A stretch of DNA of 64,000 nucleotides from NCBI GenBank assembly GCA_916610825.1, contig OU744452.1, positions 16,393,103-16,457,102 of the forward strand. Reading direction: 5' to 3'. The translations under genes were made by a program, and so were the position numbers. Shown here one piece after another: positions 11,401-23,266 of this stretch. This DNA is from Haliclystus octoradiatus. Lineage: Eukaryota > Cnidaria > Staurozoa > Stauromedusae > Haliclystidae. The notes under the pieces are model-generated. The model was not told where the DNA came from. It was given only the letters and a program-made list of their open reading frames with translations, and made no database searches. Positions within the stretch are counted from its first letter, which is position 1. Each line of letters begins with the position of its first letter.

Positions 11401-14400
11401 AGATGCCAGTCACGTGATTTTTGGATGCCATCTTTGTTCTTTTGGAAACAGGTTCTCAATCATTTCAAGTGAAACGTGCGAAAAAATACAATACAATATG
11501 GCTGAAAAAAACACACAACATTCTCCTGCACATGCACACTATTAAAAACGTGCTCGGGTCCAGGCAAAAAGATACAAAAATGGCAGAAGTGTCCCAACTC
11601 TTGTAAATAGATGGCTCTGGCCTATCTCTATTGCTATTACATCTTGATCTTACCTCCTATATCCCACACATTAAGTTTAAATCCTTGCGTAGCTACTGAT
11701 TTGATATTGAAACCCTAAAAAAAGAAAAGTACATTAAAACTACTTCTAGCATACAGTTGATACATTTAGCCTACTAAAGCCCCGGCCAAATGACTTTTTG
11801 TTTCGCCAACATTGTTGAATTCAACAAAATCCGATGAATGTTGAGAAAATAAAAAGTCATTTGGCCACCCTCACTTTTTCGGATTTTGTTGGCTGATGTT
11901 GAATTTCGATTTTGAATACATTCAAAAATTTCCTCAACATTCATCGGATTTTGTTGAGTTCTATTGTTCTCTACCGATGTTGGCGAAGTGGCCAAATGAC
12001 TTTTTATTTTCTCAACATTGTTGAGTTTTGTTGAAAATATGAACCTTGCTCTGATTGGTCAACAATGACGTAGCCTGTCTCAGGATTGGTGGGCTCGATT
12101 GACTAGCTTCCAAGCCTCAAAATACCATCCGCTGTTGACGAAAATGAACTCAACAAAATCCGATGAATGTTGGCGAAAATAAAAAGTCATTTGGCCACCC
12201 TCAAAATGTTGACGAAAATGAACTCAACAAAATCCGATGAATGTTGGCGAAATAAAAAAAGTCATTTAGCCTACTAATATTTGAACAAGTAGAGTCTGTA
12301 GTTATCTATTATCAGTGGATGGCTTTGATTAGAAGGTTGCACGATCAAGACTTGATCTAGATACAGTTTGAACAATCAAATTCACTCCAATGTGTTTTTC
12401 GTCTCTGTATAGCGCTAGTCTTATTCACATTTGTTAGATATGTTAAAATAAAGGCTTTGATCAAATTTAACATCACACTGTATAACTGTTTACACAATAT
12501 ATACCTGCGTTGGCGTGATCTGTGTTATATCTTCTTCAGCTAAGGCTTTTAAAATGGTAGTTTTGCCAGCATTATCTAAACCAAGAAGCAAAATCCTGAC
12601 TTCTTTTGCATCCTGCTTCTTCATCTTTCTCAGTAAACTTAAAAGACCCTAGGTAGAAATAACACAAGCGTACAACAATTTTAAAAGTAAACAAGTCATA
12701 GGCCTACTGCTGGAACAACTTTTTAGAAAACTCTAGAGAAACTTTTTGATGATTATAAGTGATTAGCTCAGGCATCAGCCTACAAGTTGAATTATGAATA
12801 GTGTAGGATTTAGTTATGATATTGTTCATGGTAACACGTCTTCCTGGTCTCAGTTGTATATCTGTGTGAAGTGTTGTAGTGACGATGTTTTGAATATGTG
12901 ATGTCATGTAGTATTTTAGGTATTGTGCATGTTGTTCATGTGATTGTATTGTTTGAGTGCATGTGATGGTGTGTAATAATTAGTAATATGTTTTGATTGG
13001 TGCTTCGTATTGCCATGTGATTAGTAACTGCTATATGTATTTCGCATGCCTGTTGTTTTGCTCTCTTGCTTGTCAATCGTTGCTGTGTGAAGTAATAAAG
13101 TTATAACGTTAATTTAACTGCATATTTTCTGTCTCCTCCATGCCGACCCCATAAGAATCTTACAAAGAGCTATGGCCACATGGTGTATTTGACAACAGAG
13201 TCAATATGTGAAGTCTGTTGAATTTAATCTGCATTGTCACATCTGAGATCACGAAGATCAGCAATACGCATTCATTGTTTTTGCTTTGAGCGAATGGAAC
13301 ACAATTTATAGGCCTACTTTCTTCTATTCTAGTCATCAATTTTTAAATATGTCCAAGGTGTAAAACATTTAATTACATTATAATGATGTTAATAATTGAT
13401 CAAACTTACTTAGCAAGATGTCTTCTCTGCATGACAATAGATTGATTTATAAATTTATAATGTGGATTTTAAAATTCAAAGATGGTATTTTTGTAGGGGA
13501 CATATAATGTGGGCTTAATTTTCTGAAAATGCCTGAACTTCAGAGAAAGAGCATTCTGCAAAAATTGAACCTGAGTCTGAAAGAATTTGATAAAGAATTG
13601 TTTTATTCTAGTAATATAGCATGTGATCTAGATGATTCTGGTAAAAAATTTTTGAGCGGCTCAAGAGACTTAGGAATACTCTATTATCTTAGGAGCGGCC
13701 CTGCTTTACTTTGAAAATCGATAAACAGACCATATATATATATCTAAAAATGTTTTGGGTTTGCGATAATGCAGACTTATTAATGCATATAATGCAGACT
13801 TAATGTGATAATGACTTCTCAGCGCTAGATTCTCAATTAGCCAGATCCTATAAAATGGCTCGCCCGAGTTTACAGAGTAGGATGCTATTTAACGAGATCT
13901 TGGAGGCACACACAATATTCGCTTCTGTCTGATTTAACGGATTTTGCCTTCTCCATGGACGGAAAAACATCCTGTAGACAAATGGTAGTATTATGCTTCT
14001 CGCGAAAATTGATTGGGAGAAGCTCGAGATATTTAACTTAAACTAATGTTATCTCGGGTGCTGCTCTGTCGTGCTCTGCAAACTGGCTGATAGACAGACT
14101 CAAAATATATGTTTTAAACAGCCATAATCTTGATCAGGTTGTACAGTGTACATTTCTCTTTACCTTTCTCTTAATATCTGCACGCTTCAATCAAAACTTA
14201 GCCACAACTGGTAGCCTATGCATCAGCAGAAACGTAGAGTTTTCCGCGAATTGTTATTTCAATGTTCAAATGCCAATCTATTTAATATAATGTCTGTCTG
14301 TCCAACACTATTCAACCCGTCTGACTGGTTATCAATTGAATAATAATACACGTAAATTGTTAAACATTAAGTAAATATTGCTCTATAATACACCATATTG

Positions 14401-14625
14401 ATAAATTTTGAGGCCTACAGTAGCGCAAGAGAGAGAGATGGATGCTGCCTTACCTATATACAGGCCTACCTTATCTGAAGGATGAACGGGTAGGCCTAGT
14501 TTAGTTGTTAATTAAGTTAATGGCCTGCGCAAAGTTGTAATTCTTTAGCTTATCCATTTATCGCATTAATCTTGTTCATAAGCGGTAAAAATTTACAAAG
14601 ATGAGAAGCATGAAATACCTACCAT
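5483..14625 (-). CDS. ARL3: ADP-ribosylation factor-like GTPase 3
   Basis: ARL3 is a small GTPase that, when GTP-bound, releases lipidated cargo from PDE6D and UNC119 for delivery to cilia. Coding exons on the minus strand: 14623-14625 (ATG only), 12505-12648, 11654-11714, 10583-10638, 9877-9927, 8276-8374, 6978-7064, 5483-5530 (stop 5483-5485). All borders are AG/GT and the phases join to 182 aa, the usual length. Seen in order: [12 protein letters not shown]-terminal helix, P-loop GLDNAGKT, switch I TPTQGFNIKSV, switch [19 protein letters not shown], and SALTKEG (the SA base loop). TPTQ and the ending PDKK favour ARL3 over ARL2. Introns carry two foldback repeats, a hAT-like MITE and a SINE. 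The single-codon first exon rests on ATG followed by GTAGGT and on matching phase; a different upstream Met exon remains possible. Confidence 0.95.
5676..6180. repeat. 82-bp minisatellite rich in TTCATGAAC palindromes
   Basis: AGTCTATGAAAAACAGACCA recurs at 5759, 5841, 5923, 5993 and 6075: spacing 82 bp, with one shortened unit of 70 bp. Each unit also has several GTTCATGAAC-like palindromes. It lies in the last ARL3 intron. Dispersed pieces of the same motif set occur at about 4430, 6895, 10350, 11170, 38260, 45810 and 56760. Confidence 0.8.
8646..9172 (+). mobile_element. TACAGT MITE copy 3, split by a SINE
   Basis: The MITE starts TACAGTGAAACCTGTATATA at 8646 and ends GTTTGACTGTA at 9172. 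A reversed tRNA-derived SINE (about 8722-9093) is inserted at the CTTTATA site. The right part lacks the second 74-bp-spaced repeat and is internally shortened. It lies in an ARL3 intron. Confidence 0.8.
8722..9093 (-). mobile_element. tRNA-derived SINE (family 1), minus orientation
   Basis: Read on the minus strand, the head GGGGTGATTAGCTCAGTTGG carries box A (TAGCTCAGTTGG, 9075-9086) and box B (GGTTCAAATCC, 9021-9031), followed by about 290 bp of body shared with the copy at 36548-36923. Flanks TTTATA/TTTATG look like a short or decayed target duplication. The head is tRNA-like but too diverged to be a tRNA gene. Confidence 0.8.
9200..9610. repeat. Foldback repeat, GGCCAAATGACTTTTT family
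   Basis: The left end GGCCAAATGACTTTTTATTT at 9200 is inverted near 9590-9610 (TTGGCCAAATAAAAAGTCAT). Inner inverted pieces (GCCAACATT...GGATTTT) give several nested stems. It lies in an ARL3 intron. Open frames across it repeat the motif and are not genes. Confidence 0.6.
11337..11619. mobile_element. hAT-like MITE, 283 bp with perfect 31-bp inverted ends
   Basis: The ends begin CAGAGCCATCTATTTACAAG, and the 31-bp inverted repeats are identical. The flanks GCCTATCC (11329-11336) and GCCTATCT (11620-11627) match at 7 of 8 positions. A CAG start with an 8-bp duplication is the signature of hAT-superfamily elements. It has no transposase frame. It lies in an ARL3 intron, and a truncated relative is at 57542-57616. 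Confidence 0.75.
11784..12272. repeat. Compound foldback repeat, GGCCAAATGACTTTTT family
   Basis: A compact hairpin at 11784-11866 (GGCCAAATGACTTTTTGTTT and its complement) is followed by more inverted and direct copies of the same ends at about 11992, 12190 and 12250. ACTCAACAAAATCCGATGAA recurs. The whole is several nested or tandem copies. CATTTAGCCTACTAA occurs just left and again at the right end, possibly a duplication. Confidence 0.6.
13190..13300 (+). repeat. Diverged fragment of the family-1 SINE body
   Basis: GTTGAATTTAATCTGCATTG and TCTGAGATCACGAAG followed by a TTGCTTTGAGCGAA-like string parallel the body of the 36548-36923 SINE (AAATTGATCTGCAGTGTCAC onward). No tRNA head remains. 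It lies in ARL3 intron 1. Confidence 0.4.
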
Positions 14626-15431
14626 ATTCCAGTAATATTTTAATCGATTGGATACAATGTAGGTAATTTCATAAGGCAAAGAAACAATAAATGTTTTTGA
14701 GTCTTTGCTGCTAAGGACGACTGTCAACAAATAAATATACCAAAGGCAGACAGCTGTTATTGGGACTGGTGACCAGTCATTTTAACTAGATCCAGGCTAC
14801 TAAATAAAAATAAATAAATAAATCTACTTAAAAGGGGATCTAAAAAGTTTAGGATAGCCGCTCTTAGATATTAAAAGTATATTATGCTGAAAATTGAAAT
14901 GTAATCTTGTTGAAATCTTCCATCAGAGTGATTCATCCAGAACATATACCGAGATTTATCATACTCAAATCAAGTATAAAGACAGAGAGAAGGTTTTGAA
15001 TAATTTATATAGTCCATCATCCGATGTATCCAATTAAAAACAACCAAATTTTTTAAGCTCATAATTTGTAAATATCCCATATATTTTGTTCCGTAATCAT
15101 TCAATTTAAATACTACTTGGACTAAATATACAAAACACTAAATAAATAAATTTTATAACATGAAAAACTTAATATCTGAGAAAAGTTTCTTTGAAATGCG
15201 CTCTGATTTGTTCGAGTGATAGTCTGGGACTGAGGTCGGAAATGAGAGCAGTACAAATTTTACTTTCAAGAAACTTTTACTGAACGCCATCATGGCGTTC
15301 GAGGAGATACATCCAAAATATAATTATGGAATCCGATGAATCCTCTCTTAAACAAGACAATTATTTGATAGCTTCGCCCTTAAAAGATCACTTATTGCTT
15401 TTTTTGCAATCATATGGTAGTCTTTGTAAAA
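14626..15431. promoter_or_regulatory. Divergent promoter region between ARL3 (-) and PPP2R2 (+)
   Basis: About 800 bp separate the two start codons, which point away from each other, so both 5' UTRs and promoters must lie here. A 19-nt palindrome at 15282-15300 (GAACGCCAT, C, ATGGCGTTC) places two ATGGCG cores head to head. No clear TATA box is placed for either gene. Confidence 0.5.
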
Positions 15432-15437
15432 ATGGCG
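15429..15437 (+). promoter_or_regulatory. YY1-like motif over the PPP2R2 start codon
   Basis: AAAATGGCG spans the initiator ATG. AAnATGGCG is the established YY1 core often found at transcription or translation starts of housekeeping genes. That it binds here is inference. Confidence 0.4.
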
Positions 15438-18400
15438 TCAGGTTAGTTCACTTTAATTCACCGCCCAATACCCTATTCACTCTTGTTTTGTTATGATTGC
15501 AATGTAAATATATTTCTGCGGATACACAACGATCAGATACGATGTCATCTGTACCAAAAATATAATATATATAACTATGTCAAAACGTTGTTGTTCGTAG
15601 GTGACGATGTACCGGTTCAATGGTGTTTTTCTCAGGTCAAAGGTACCATTGAGGAAGAAATCACCGAAGGTAAAATTTTGATTCAATATTTGCTCAGCTC
15701 AAGCATTTGAGCTCTTACATTATATGCACATTACTTTGGAATAACGAAGAAAATTATTTTGCACATTTCATTCGATGCGAAATAATATTAAAAACATCAA
15801 AAATGTAGCTGTAGCACCAGCTACTAGAATATGCTTGACAACTAATTTTAATTCTTTGGAAGGCGTAACCGCGATCATTTTTGCCTACTACCAGCCTACT
15901 CAATAAGGAACTTGAAAATTTGAATATATTTTGTACCTCAAATAACGTTTTTTGAGTGTGTAACTGATTGATAAAACTTTTGTGATATTGTTACTAGACT
16001 AATCCCTCTCTTCGTTGTTTATGTTCGTAACTTTGTTTTTCAACTGGACCTGCTATTCATTATTGTCTAAATTTGAATAATACAATTTATAAACTACCTA
16101 ATGCGATGGTTTTAATATCCCCTGTTCAGAAATCCTGACTAATTAGATTATCTCACTTTTCTGGTAAATAATCATTGTCATCTTTGATGAATATTTAATC
16201 AGCAGCTTTTTGTATGTCTAAATAACACTCAGCATTTTATAATTCAGACATAAGAATTGTCAGACTTTTACGGATTTCAGACATTTACACACTTTTGTGA
16301 ACTCTAGTTAATTACCTTTTTCATATTAACCTTCCGTTACAATTAAATTAGTTATACTTGATTTCAAACTGTAGAAAATGGTATTAAATTTTCAAAGATT
16401 ATCAAACTATACTAGCAGTAAGGCAGAAGTTATACGAGAGAACCAAACTAAATATAATTCAACTATTTTATTCATTTGAATTAAGTCCGCTGTTAACACG
16501 CTTCGTATAATGCAGTTGCATGAGCTCACCAATGTATTAGATTCGCATAGTCCAATGGTGCTAACTGCGAACCTAATGCATTGAGCGTGCCTCCGCATAA
16601 AACATTTCAAATGTCTGTCTTTATAAAAAGACGGGCAACGGCCAAAGCAAATGACAATCTGCTTGCAGGATAACCTTTCAACGTCCAGATCAAGACGTAG
16701 ATATAAATTTTCTAATAATTTTATGTCCAAGAAAAGATATACTTGACTGTTGTCCATGTTTTCTATCAGTTTCAAACAAAAAATTAACTTGCCTTGTAAT
16801 AACTGGGTTTGCTATTGTCTTTACACCTTTTAAGGGATTTACATATGGCTTTCATATCTGCAGTCATACTCTGATAAAACTTCATATACTAAATATTTTA
16901 TTGTTTCTGTGAACCTCGTTTAAACCACAGAAAAATATCTTTTTGGTAAAATGACTAATTTAGAAAAATTCAAAGAAATTCCCCTTTTATATGCTATGAA
17001 AAATACTTATATTTATTTTAAAATTTCTCTAAGTTTCAGAGAAATTTTTGAAAACTTTTAGGATTCCGTAAGGTAAAACCTTATGTCAGACCCTGTCTGC
17101 AAGCAGACACCTGACAGCCATAAGAGAGTTCTTCCAATCAGCGGCTTTCCTTCTTTTCTGTTGATTCCGAAACAAAGAAAACACTGATCTAGATTTAAGG
17201 TGGTTTTTAAGGGTTTTCCTTTCCTTTGACTGAACTCTACTCTCATGGATGACCTGACTAGTGTCTCTAGAGTACATGATCATTGACTCAGTTTGTTTTA
17301 CAATCTTTAACCTAACTGATTCATCTCGAATTCTACATGATTGATTAACTAAAGTGCAGTGTTTACGATTTTTAATATTTAATCCCAGCGTGGATTATGC
17401 TGTAATTAAGTTGATGGTTTTTAAACAATCCAAAGGCTAAGTTGGTTTTGATTGTTGATTGTATATAGGTTTTTATGTGACGTGAAATTTTAAGGTTGTG
17501 GCTGCAATTCAATCTAATCATGCTCAAGATGCAGTGCAGTAGAAAATGTGACATAGAATAGGATATTAGCCAACCAATGGTCACAATAACGTGAGTTCTG
17601 CTTGAAGGGATCACAGCTATAGTCTAAGGCTTAATGTATTGATAATGACAATACGTGTATATTTGCTGCTTTAACTCAAAAAGCGTATTAATAGTAGCTG
17701 TTTTATGATTGAATAATTTAAATGTTTTTGTTTTTGGAACAGCTGATATCATTTCAACAGTTGAGTTCAATCATGATGGGGAGCTATTAGCAACTGGAGA
17801 TAAAGGTGGAAGAATAGTTATTTTCCAAAAAGATAATGCAGTAAGTTGATATTTTTGATGTTTATCAGATTTCACAAGGAGTACTAATCAGGGCACAAAT
17901 AAACAGAAGCCACCACTAGGACGTTGCAATTTTTGAGAACAATTATTCTTCCTAAAATGATTTCCCTTAAAGTCAGTAAGCAAGCAGTTTAGCAATACGT
18001 AACTATGTAACATATGTTGTAGACGCTGTAATTCAGACCTGAATATTTGCTCCTTGGAATAACAATTGATTCCTTGTTCATCTTTCAAGCAATAAAAACC
18101 TTGTTTCTATTATTTTAATCAGAAGACTTTCGTTCATGTTTAGATTATTCAAAGTTTGGTTGTATAATGATATCTTCCCTAGAACGTCAATCGTTTGCAA
18201 TTTTTTCCACTTTGACTCTCAGTAATTTTGCTGGAATTGCTGGAATTTGTTAATCGAATCATTTTTCTTTGAGGAGATACCACTGAATTTTAACTTTTGA
18301 CTATATAACAAGCAAACACTTGGAAGTGTATTGATTAAATGTTTCAAATGAAACAATGAATTAATATTTCATTTGTTTTTCTTGCTAGCCAAAATCGTCT

Positions 18401-21400
18401 CCTCGTTATGGAGACTATAATGTATATAGCACATTTCAAAGTCATGAGCCAGAATTTGATTACTTAAAAAGTTTGGATATTGATGAGAAAATAAATCGAA
18501 TGAGATGGCTACGACGAAGAAATGCTGCCAATTTCCTCCTGTCTACAAACGGTAAAGTATTGTTTATTACACATGGTGATACTTTTCATGTCATCCACCT
18601 GTAAAAAGGGCCATCTGTACAGTGGTCATGTCAGCAATGTCCAAAATGTTATTCTGAGCCACTGGTTGCGAATGTCTGTATGCTGTTGTTGTGTCCAGCT
18701 ATCTTGCGCATTTCTCATGCAAGATTGGTGATGGGTCCGATTGCATTACAATACAAGCGGTTAACATATAAAAACATGCGAATAAAAAAGAACATTTTCA
18801 AATTTAAATTAATATCATGTTAAAGTAATTCTCAAACGCATATGCGTTCATTTTGTTATCATATCTTCTGTTATCATATATTTATCTGTTCATATCTTTA
18901 CTAGTGTTCAACATGTTTGACGATTTAAATTATAGACTGTATTTTGATGTTTGTTATTTTCTTGTAGACAAAACTGTGAAATTGTGGAAGATATCAGAAC
19001 GAAATGTTAGGATTGATGGTCCATTAAATACAAAGACTGCAGATGGACAGTTTGATCTTGACCAAGGAGAAATTAATTTTTTACAATTTCCAAAACTTCA
19101 ACCAACATCTCTAATGGTTGAGGCTAGTCCTAGAAAAATATATGCAAATGCACACACTTACCATATCAATTCGATATCTGTAAATAGTGACGATGAAACA
19201 TTTTTATCAGCGGATGACCTTCGCATTAATTTATGGCATTTGCAGCGTACAGATCAGAGTTTCAGTATCTTTTTCATTTTTTATCTTTTTTATTGTATGT
19301 TTGACAGTGACCCCTCACACTGTATTAATTGCTGTAGTCAGAAATAGTCCCTACTCATGGACACTTCAATTATATAATAATCTCCTTTTAAATTTTAATG
19401 TACACATTATACAGACTTTTTTTGGGGGAATGTGGAACATGTGTCAATAGAATAGACACTCTTTGAGACTTTGTTTAAAAATTAACTGCAAATATGATTG
19501 TTGCAAATATGCCTTCGCCAACAGAGTCATTAGTCCATGGAATAGCCTTTCTGAAGATTTGATTTCTTCTATATCTTTGGAAATGTTCCTAACAATACTT
19601 TAAAAAGTTAGTTTATTAAAGAAGAGACAAAAATGGGTCAAAAGCCTTTTTTCGTTACTCAGATCTTCACGCATTAAACTCCTGAGTACCAGAAAAATGC
19701 TTTTGCCTCATCTTTGTCTCTTACTCTTTAACTCTTTAATGCTCTGTTTTACCCAACATTGAGCACTTTCATATACATATGTGTATTTGAGTTTACATCC
19801 AATATAATTCATTTTTTAATTTATTATTGCAAAGTTAGTCTAAACTTTGTAGTTACTCTAGTTATATCAGTTGCTTACTTTTGTATTTTCTGTTTACTTT
19901 ATGTTGTAACTCTCTGATATTTCTCTGTATACATATTTGAAAGGTTGTGTTGCAAATATTGCAACTGCTTGAATGTAAAGTAACAGTTCCAGCATTACCG
20001 ATATTCAAATCATTACCGAAATTCAAATCCGGATATATTTACGGTTGAACTTATTAAATATTTTTAGTAATGATACTAATGAATTCTCTCAATAATGATA
20101 AAATAATTTATTAATTTCTCTCCCTATTATCATATTCTGCTCCCTGTGGCATGTACCAATAGTTCCATATTCAACTGTATTTGATTGATAGAAGTCAAAA
20201 TTGATTGATAATATTCTTCCTTTAATCTGTTTATATTTGCCTTAACATTTATGTATAGATATTGTAGATATCAAGCCAACGAATATGGAGGAACTGACAG
20301 AAGTTATAACAGCTGCTGAATTTCATCCTATCCATTGCAATGTCTTTGTCTACAGCAGTAGTAAAGGCACTGTCCGCTTATGTGATATGCGAGCAAAAGC
20401 TTTATGTGATAAACAGGCCAAATGTAAGTGTGGTTAGATTTTCGCATGATTGACACCAGGGGCCGATAAAAGTAGGGATCCTGCGATACTCGATCCCGGA
20501 AGGTTAAAACAAATTCAGAAGAAATTTAATAATTTTCCTATTTATTGCTCAAACCTCAACAAAAAATTCAGAAGAAATTTAATAATTTTCCCATTTATTG
20601 CTCAAACATCAACAAAAAATTCAGAAGAAATTTGATAATTTTCCTATTTATTGGTCAAACCTCAACAAAAAATTCAGAAGAAATTTGATAATTTTCCTAT
20701 TTATTGGTCAAACCTCAACAAAAAATTCAGAAGAAATTTAATAATTTTCCTATTTATTGCTCAAACCTCGACAAAAAATTCCAAGATTCCAAAAGGCGAA
20801 ACCTTTCATCATATACTGATTGACACCAGGGTCCGATAATAACATGGCAACCAGCAATTAGGTTTCTGGAAGGCTGGCCAAAGTTCCGAAGAAAATTGAT
20901 ATGTTTTTTATTTTTCTCTTCGGATTAAAGACATTTAAATATTGCAAGGACCTTTTCAGGTGAACAGTTTCCAAAGGTTTTTTATTGATGATTTTATGAT
21001 GATGACAGAAAGGAAAATCATTTTTTGGATCCTGATTGACCCTCTTTCACTTTCAATGGACTCTTGCAATGGACTCTTCCCAGTGAATCTAGCATTGCGG
21101 TAGATCATTCTACTTACAAATCATAACTGTTTAACACTGATACGATTTCAATTTTAACTCTACAATTTTATTTTTTATTTTCAAGAATAAATTGCTTTCT
21201 TACAATCTCACCATTATGTATTTGTTTAGTGTTTGAAGAAGAAGAAGATCCACTAAGTAAATCGTTCTTTTCTGAAATCATATCCTCAATAGCTGATGTA
21301 AAATTTAGCCACAGTGGACGTTATATGCTGACACGTGATTATCTAACTGTAAAAGTGTGGGATTTGCACATGGAAAAAGAACCAATCGAATCATATCAAG

Positions 21401-23266
21401 TTCACGAATATCTTCGGAGTAAATTATGTGCCTTATATGAAAACGATTGTATTTTTGACAAATTTGAATGTTGCTGGAGTAGTGATGACAGGTAAGACTG
21501 ACCATTGACATTAATATAATCTATTGTAAGATAAGGCGTTCTGCTCTCTCATCTGGGAAACTTCTTGAATTATGAGTTAAAAGAGACAGTCCACTGCTTG
21601 TTAAAATTATTAAAATATTCTGTATATATCATTAATTAAATCTTTCACCTTGATAATACAACGTTTTGCCCAGGTTCTTGATTGGTGAGAGGAATCAGAC
21701 AGCAATAACTAGATAAAGGGCTGACAGAGCTAATGCAGACCTGACAAGCAAATATATAATTTCTGCAGTAGTATAATAGTCCCATAGAAATAATCACTTT
21801 GTCCTATAAGACTATAGCCTACTACTTCACAGATTGTAGATTCGCAACTTGTCTTTTCCAACAAGCTTATAATTCTCATAAACGGCATGCTGAAAAATAT
21901 CAACAATGATACAGTGGAAACTGTTTATAACGTCACCTTTTATAACGAATTATTGTTTATAGCGTACAAATTAATGTTCCCGGCATATTTTAGTAGGTTT
22001 TCTCTTGATAATTATCGGCTATAACGTCACTGTTTATAACGGATTATCTCCTATAACGTCACCCATTTTTATTCCTGTGAACTAAGAAAGTTGTTTATAT
22101 CGTCTTATTTACAAAAATCTTTGGTTTTCATTATCGAATGACGAATACAAACAATATAGTAATTTTTCAACAATAAGAAAGTATTTTGGATGCGATGGAA
22201 CGTATAAAATGTCACGCTTTGCTCTCTGAGTTATTTGAACATGCAATATCAAATAAAACAGTGAAGTTTTTTAGCATTTGAAAGGAAAAAACTTGTGTCA
22301 CTGTTTGTATAACATTGAATCTATAGTCAAATAAAATTAAAAGCAACATCATGAACAATAAAACTAATTAATCACCGATCATTAGCCATCATAAATAATA
22401 AAAACCATAAGTATCCGTCCAATTAAAAGTAAAGTGAATACTAATAATCCGATTTAACAGCAACCACTTTCTATTCCACTTCTTTAGTGTTGTTTAACTC
22501 AATAAATAACTAACTTTGGTTTTAACTGCTACAATTTCTACAATTTATCGTTTCTTAATTAAATAAGTAGAAACTTTTTTGCTAGTTGTTCCCTTATCTT
22601 TTTGCCACGCTTTTGATTTTAGAATAACACTTTTCTCTCAGATCAACAGACAGATGTAAGATAGACCAAGAACGCTGTGTTTTGCTTCTTTAATGGTATT
22701 AATTATAATAACAAGGTAGATGGCATCTAATAGCTTATAAAAAAAGTGTTCGCTGTAGCCTGTCAGCTTTTGACAGAAAATTGATTAGCCTAATAAAGTT
22801 GATGGAGTAAAACAATACACATTCTTTAGTTACTCAAATTTCATACCGGTGTGATCATATTTTTTTTCTGACATTTTTAAACTCAAAAATGTGTATTTTT
22901 TACTCTTAAACTGTCATGTTACATTGTTTTCTTTCCTTAAATTGTTTCAGCGGTTTTTTAATATGTCTGTATTTTCTGTCATGTTTCAGCTCCATTTTAA
23001 CAGGATCGTATAATAACTTTTTCCGATTGTTCAATCGAACTGAAAAAACTGGATTATGTTTAGAAGCCACAAGAGAAAATGTTCGACCAAAACAACCTTT
23101 GAAAGCAAAGAAAATAACTTCGACGGGTAAGAGAAAGAAGGATGAAATCAGTGTAGAATGTTTGGATTTTAATAAAAAAATCTTACATATGGCATGGCAT
23201 CCTACTGACTCGATTATTGCTTTAGCTGCTACAAACAATTTATATTTGTTTCAAGAAAAGGTTTAA
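15432..23266 (+). CDS. PPP2R2: PP2A regulatory subunit B, B55 family (WD40)
   Basis: B55 is a seven-bladed WD40 propeller that binds the PP2A scaffold and directs the phosphatase to its substrates, including mitotic Cdk targets. Exons: 15432-15441, 15601-15669, 17743-17840, 18389-18551, 18968-19264, 20259-20423, 21230-21491, 22990-23266 (stop TAA 23264-23266). Phases join to 446 aa, against 447 in human PPP2R2A. Diagnostic strings include [111 protein letters not shown] and [10 protein letters not shown]-like [10 protein letters not shown] near the end. Exon 1 encodes only MAS plus one base. Introns carry the 53-bp minisatellite and a Tigger-like end. The invertebrate gene is probably single-copy, so no vertebrate paralogue letter is assigned. 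Confidence 0.96.
20445..20840 (+). repeat. 53-bp minisatellite within a duplicated GATTGACACCAGGG element
   Basis: AAATTCAGAAGAAATTTAAT recurs every 53 bp from 20511 to about 20775, roughly five units. GATTGACACCAGGG followed by a CCGATAA string flanks the array on both sides (20448 and 20818), so the array sits between two copies of a dispersed element. It lies in PPP2R2 intron 6. The open frame across it is a by-product of the repeat. Confidence 0.75.
21910..22095 (+). repeat. Tigger/pogo-like repeat with TATAACGTCACC strings
   Basis: TACAGTGGAAACTGTTTATA at 21910 resembles pogo/Tigger ends and the left end of the 57506-57762 element. TATAACGTCACC recurs three times. No opposite end is found, so it is a fragment. 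It lies in PPP2R2 intron 7. Confidence 0.4.

Noticed and set aside
16407-16775. 122-codon minus frame in PPP2R2 intron 2
   Set aside because: No domain or membrane pattern, no splice or polyadenylation support, and no family recognised. In AT-rich DNA of this size one frame of this length can arise by chance.
20450-20839. Repeating frames with [14 protein letters not shown]
   Set aside because: They are translations of the 53-bp minisatellite.
22906-23238. 110-codon minus frame
   Set aside because: It is antisense to the last PPP2R2 exon; its openness follows from the sense coding.
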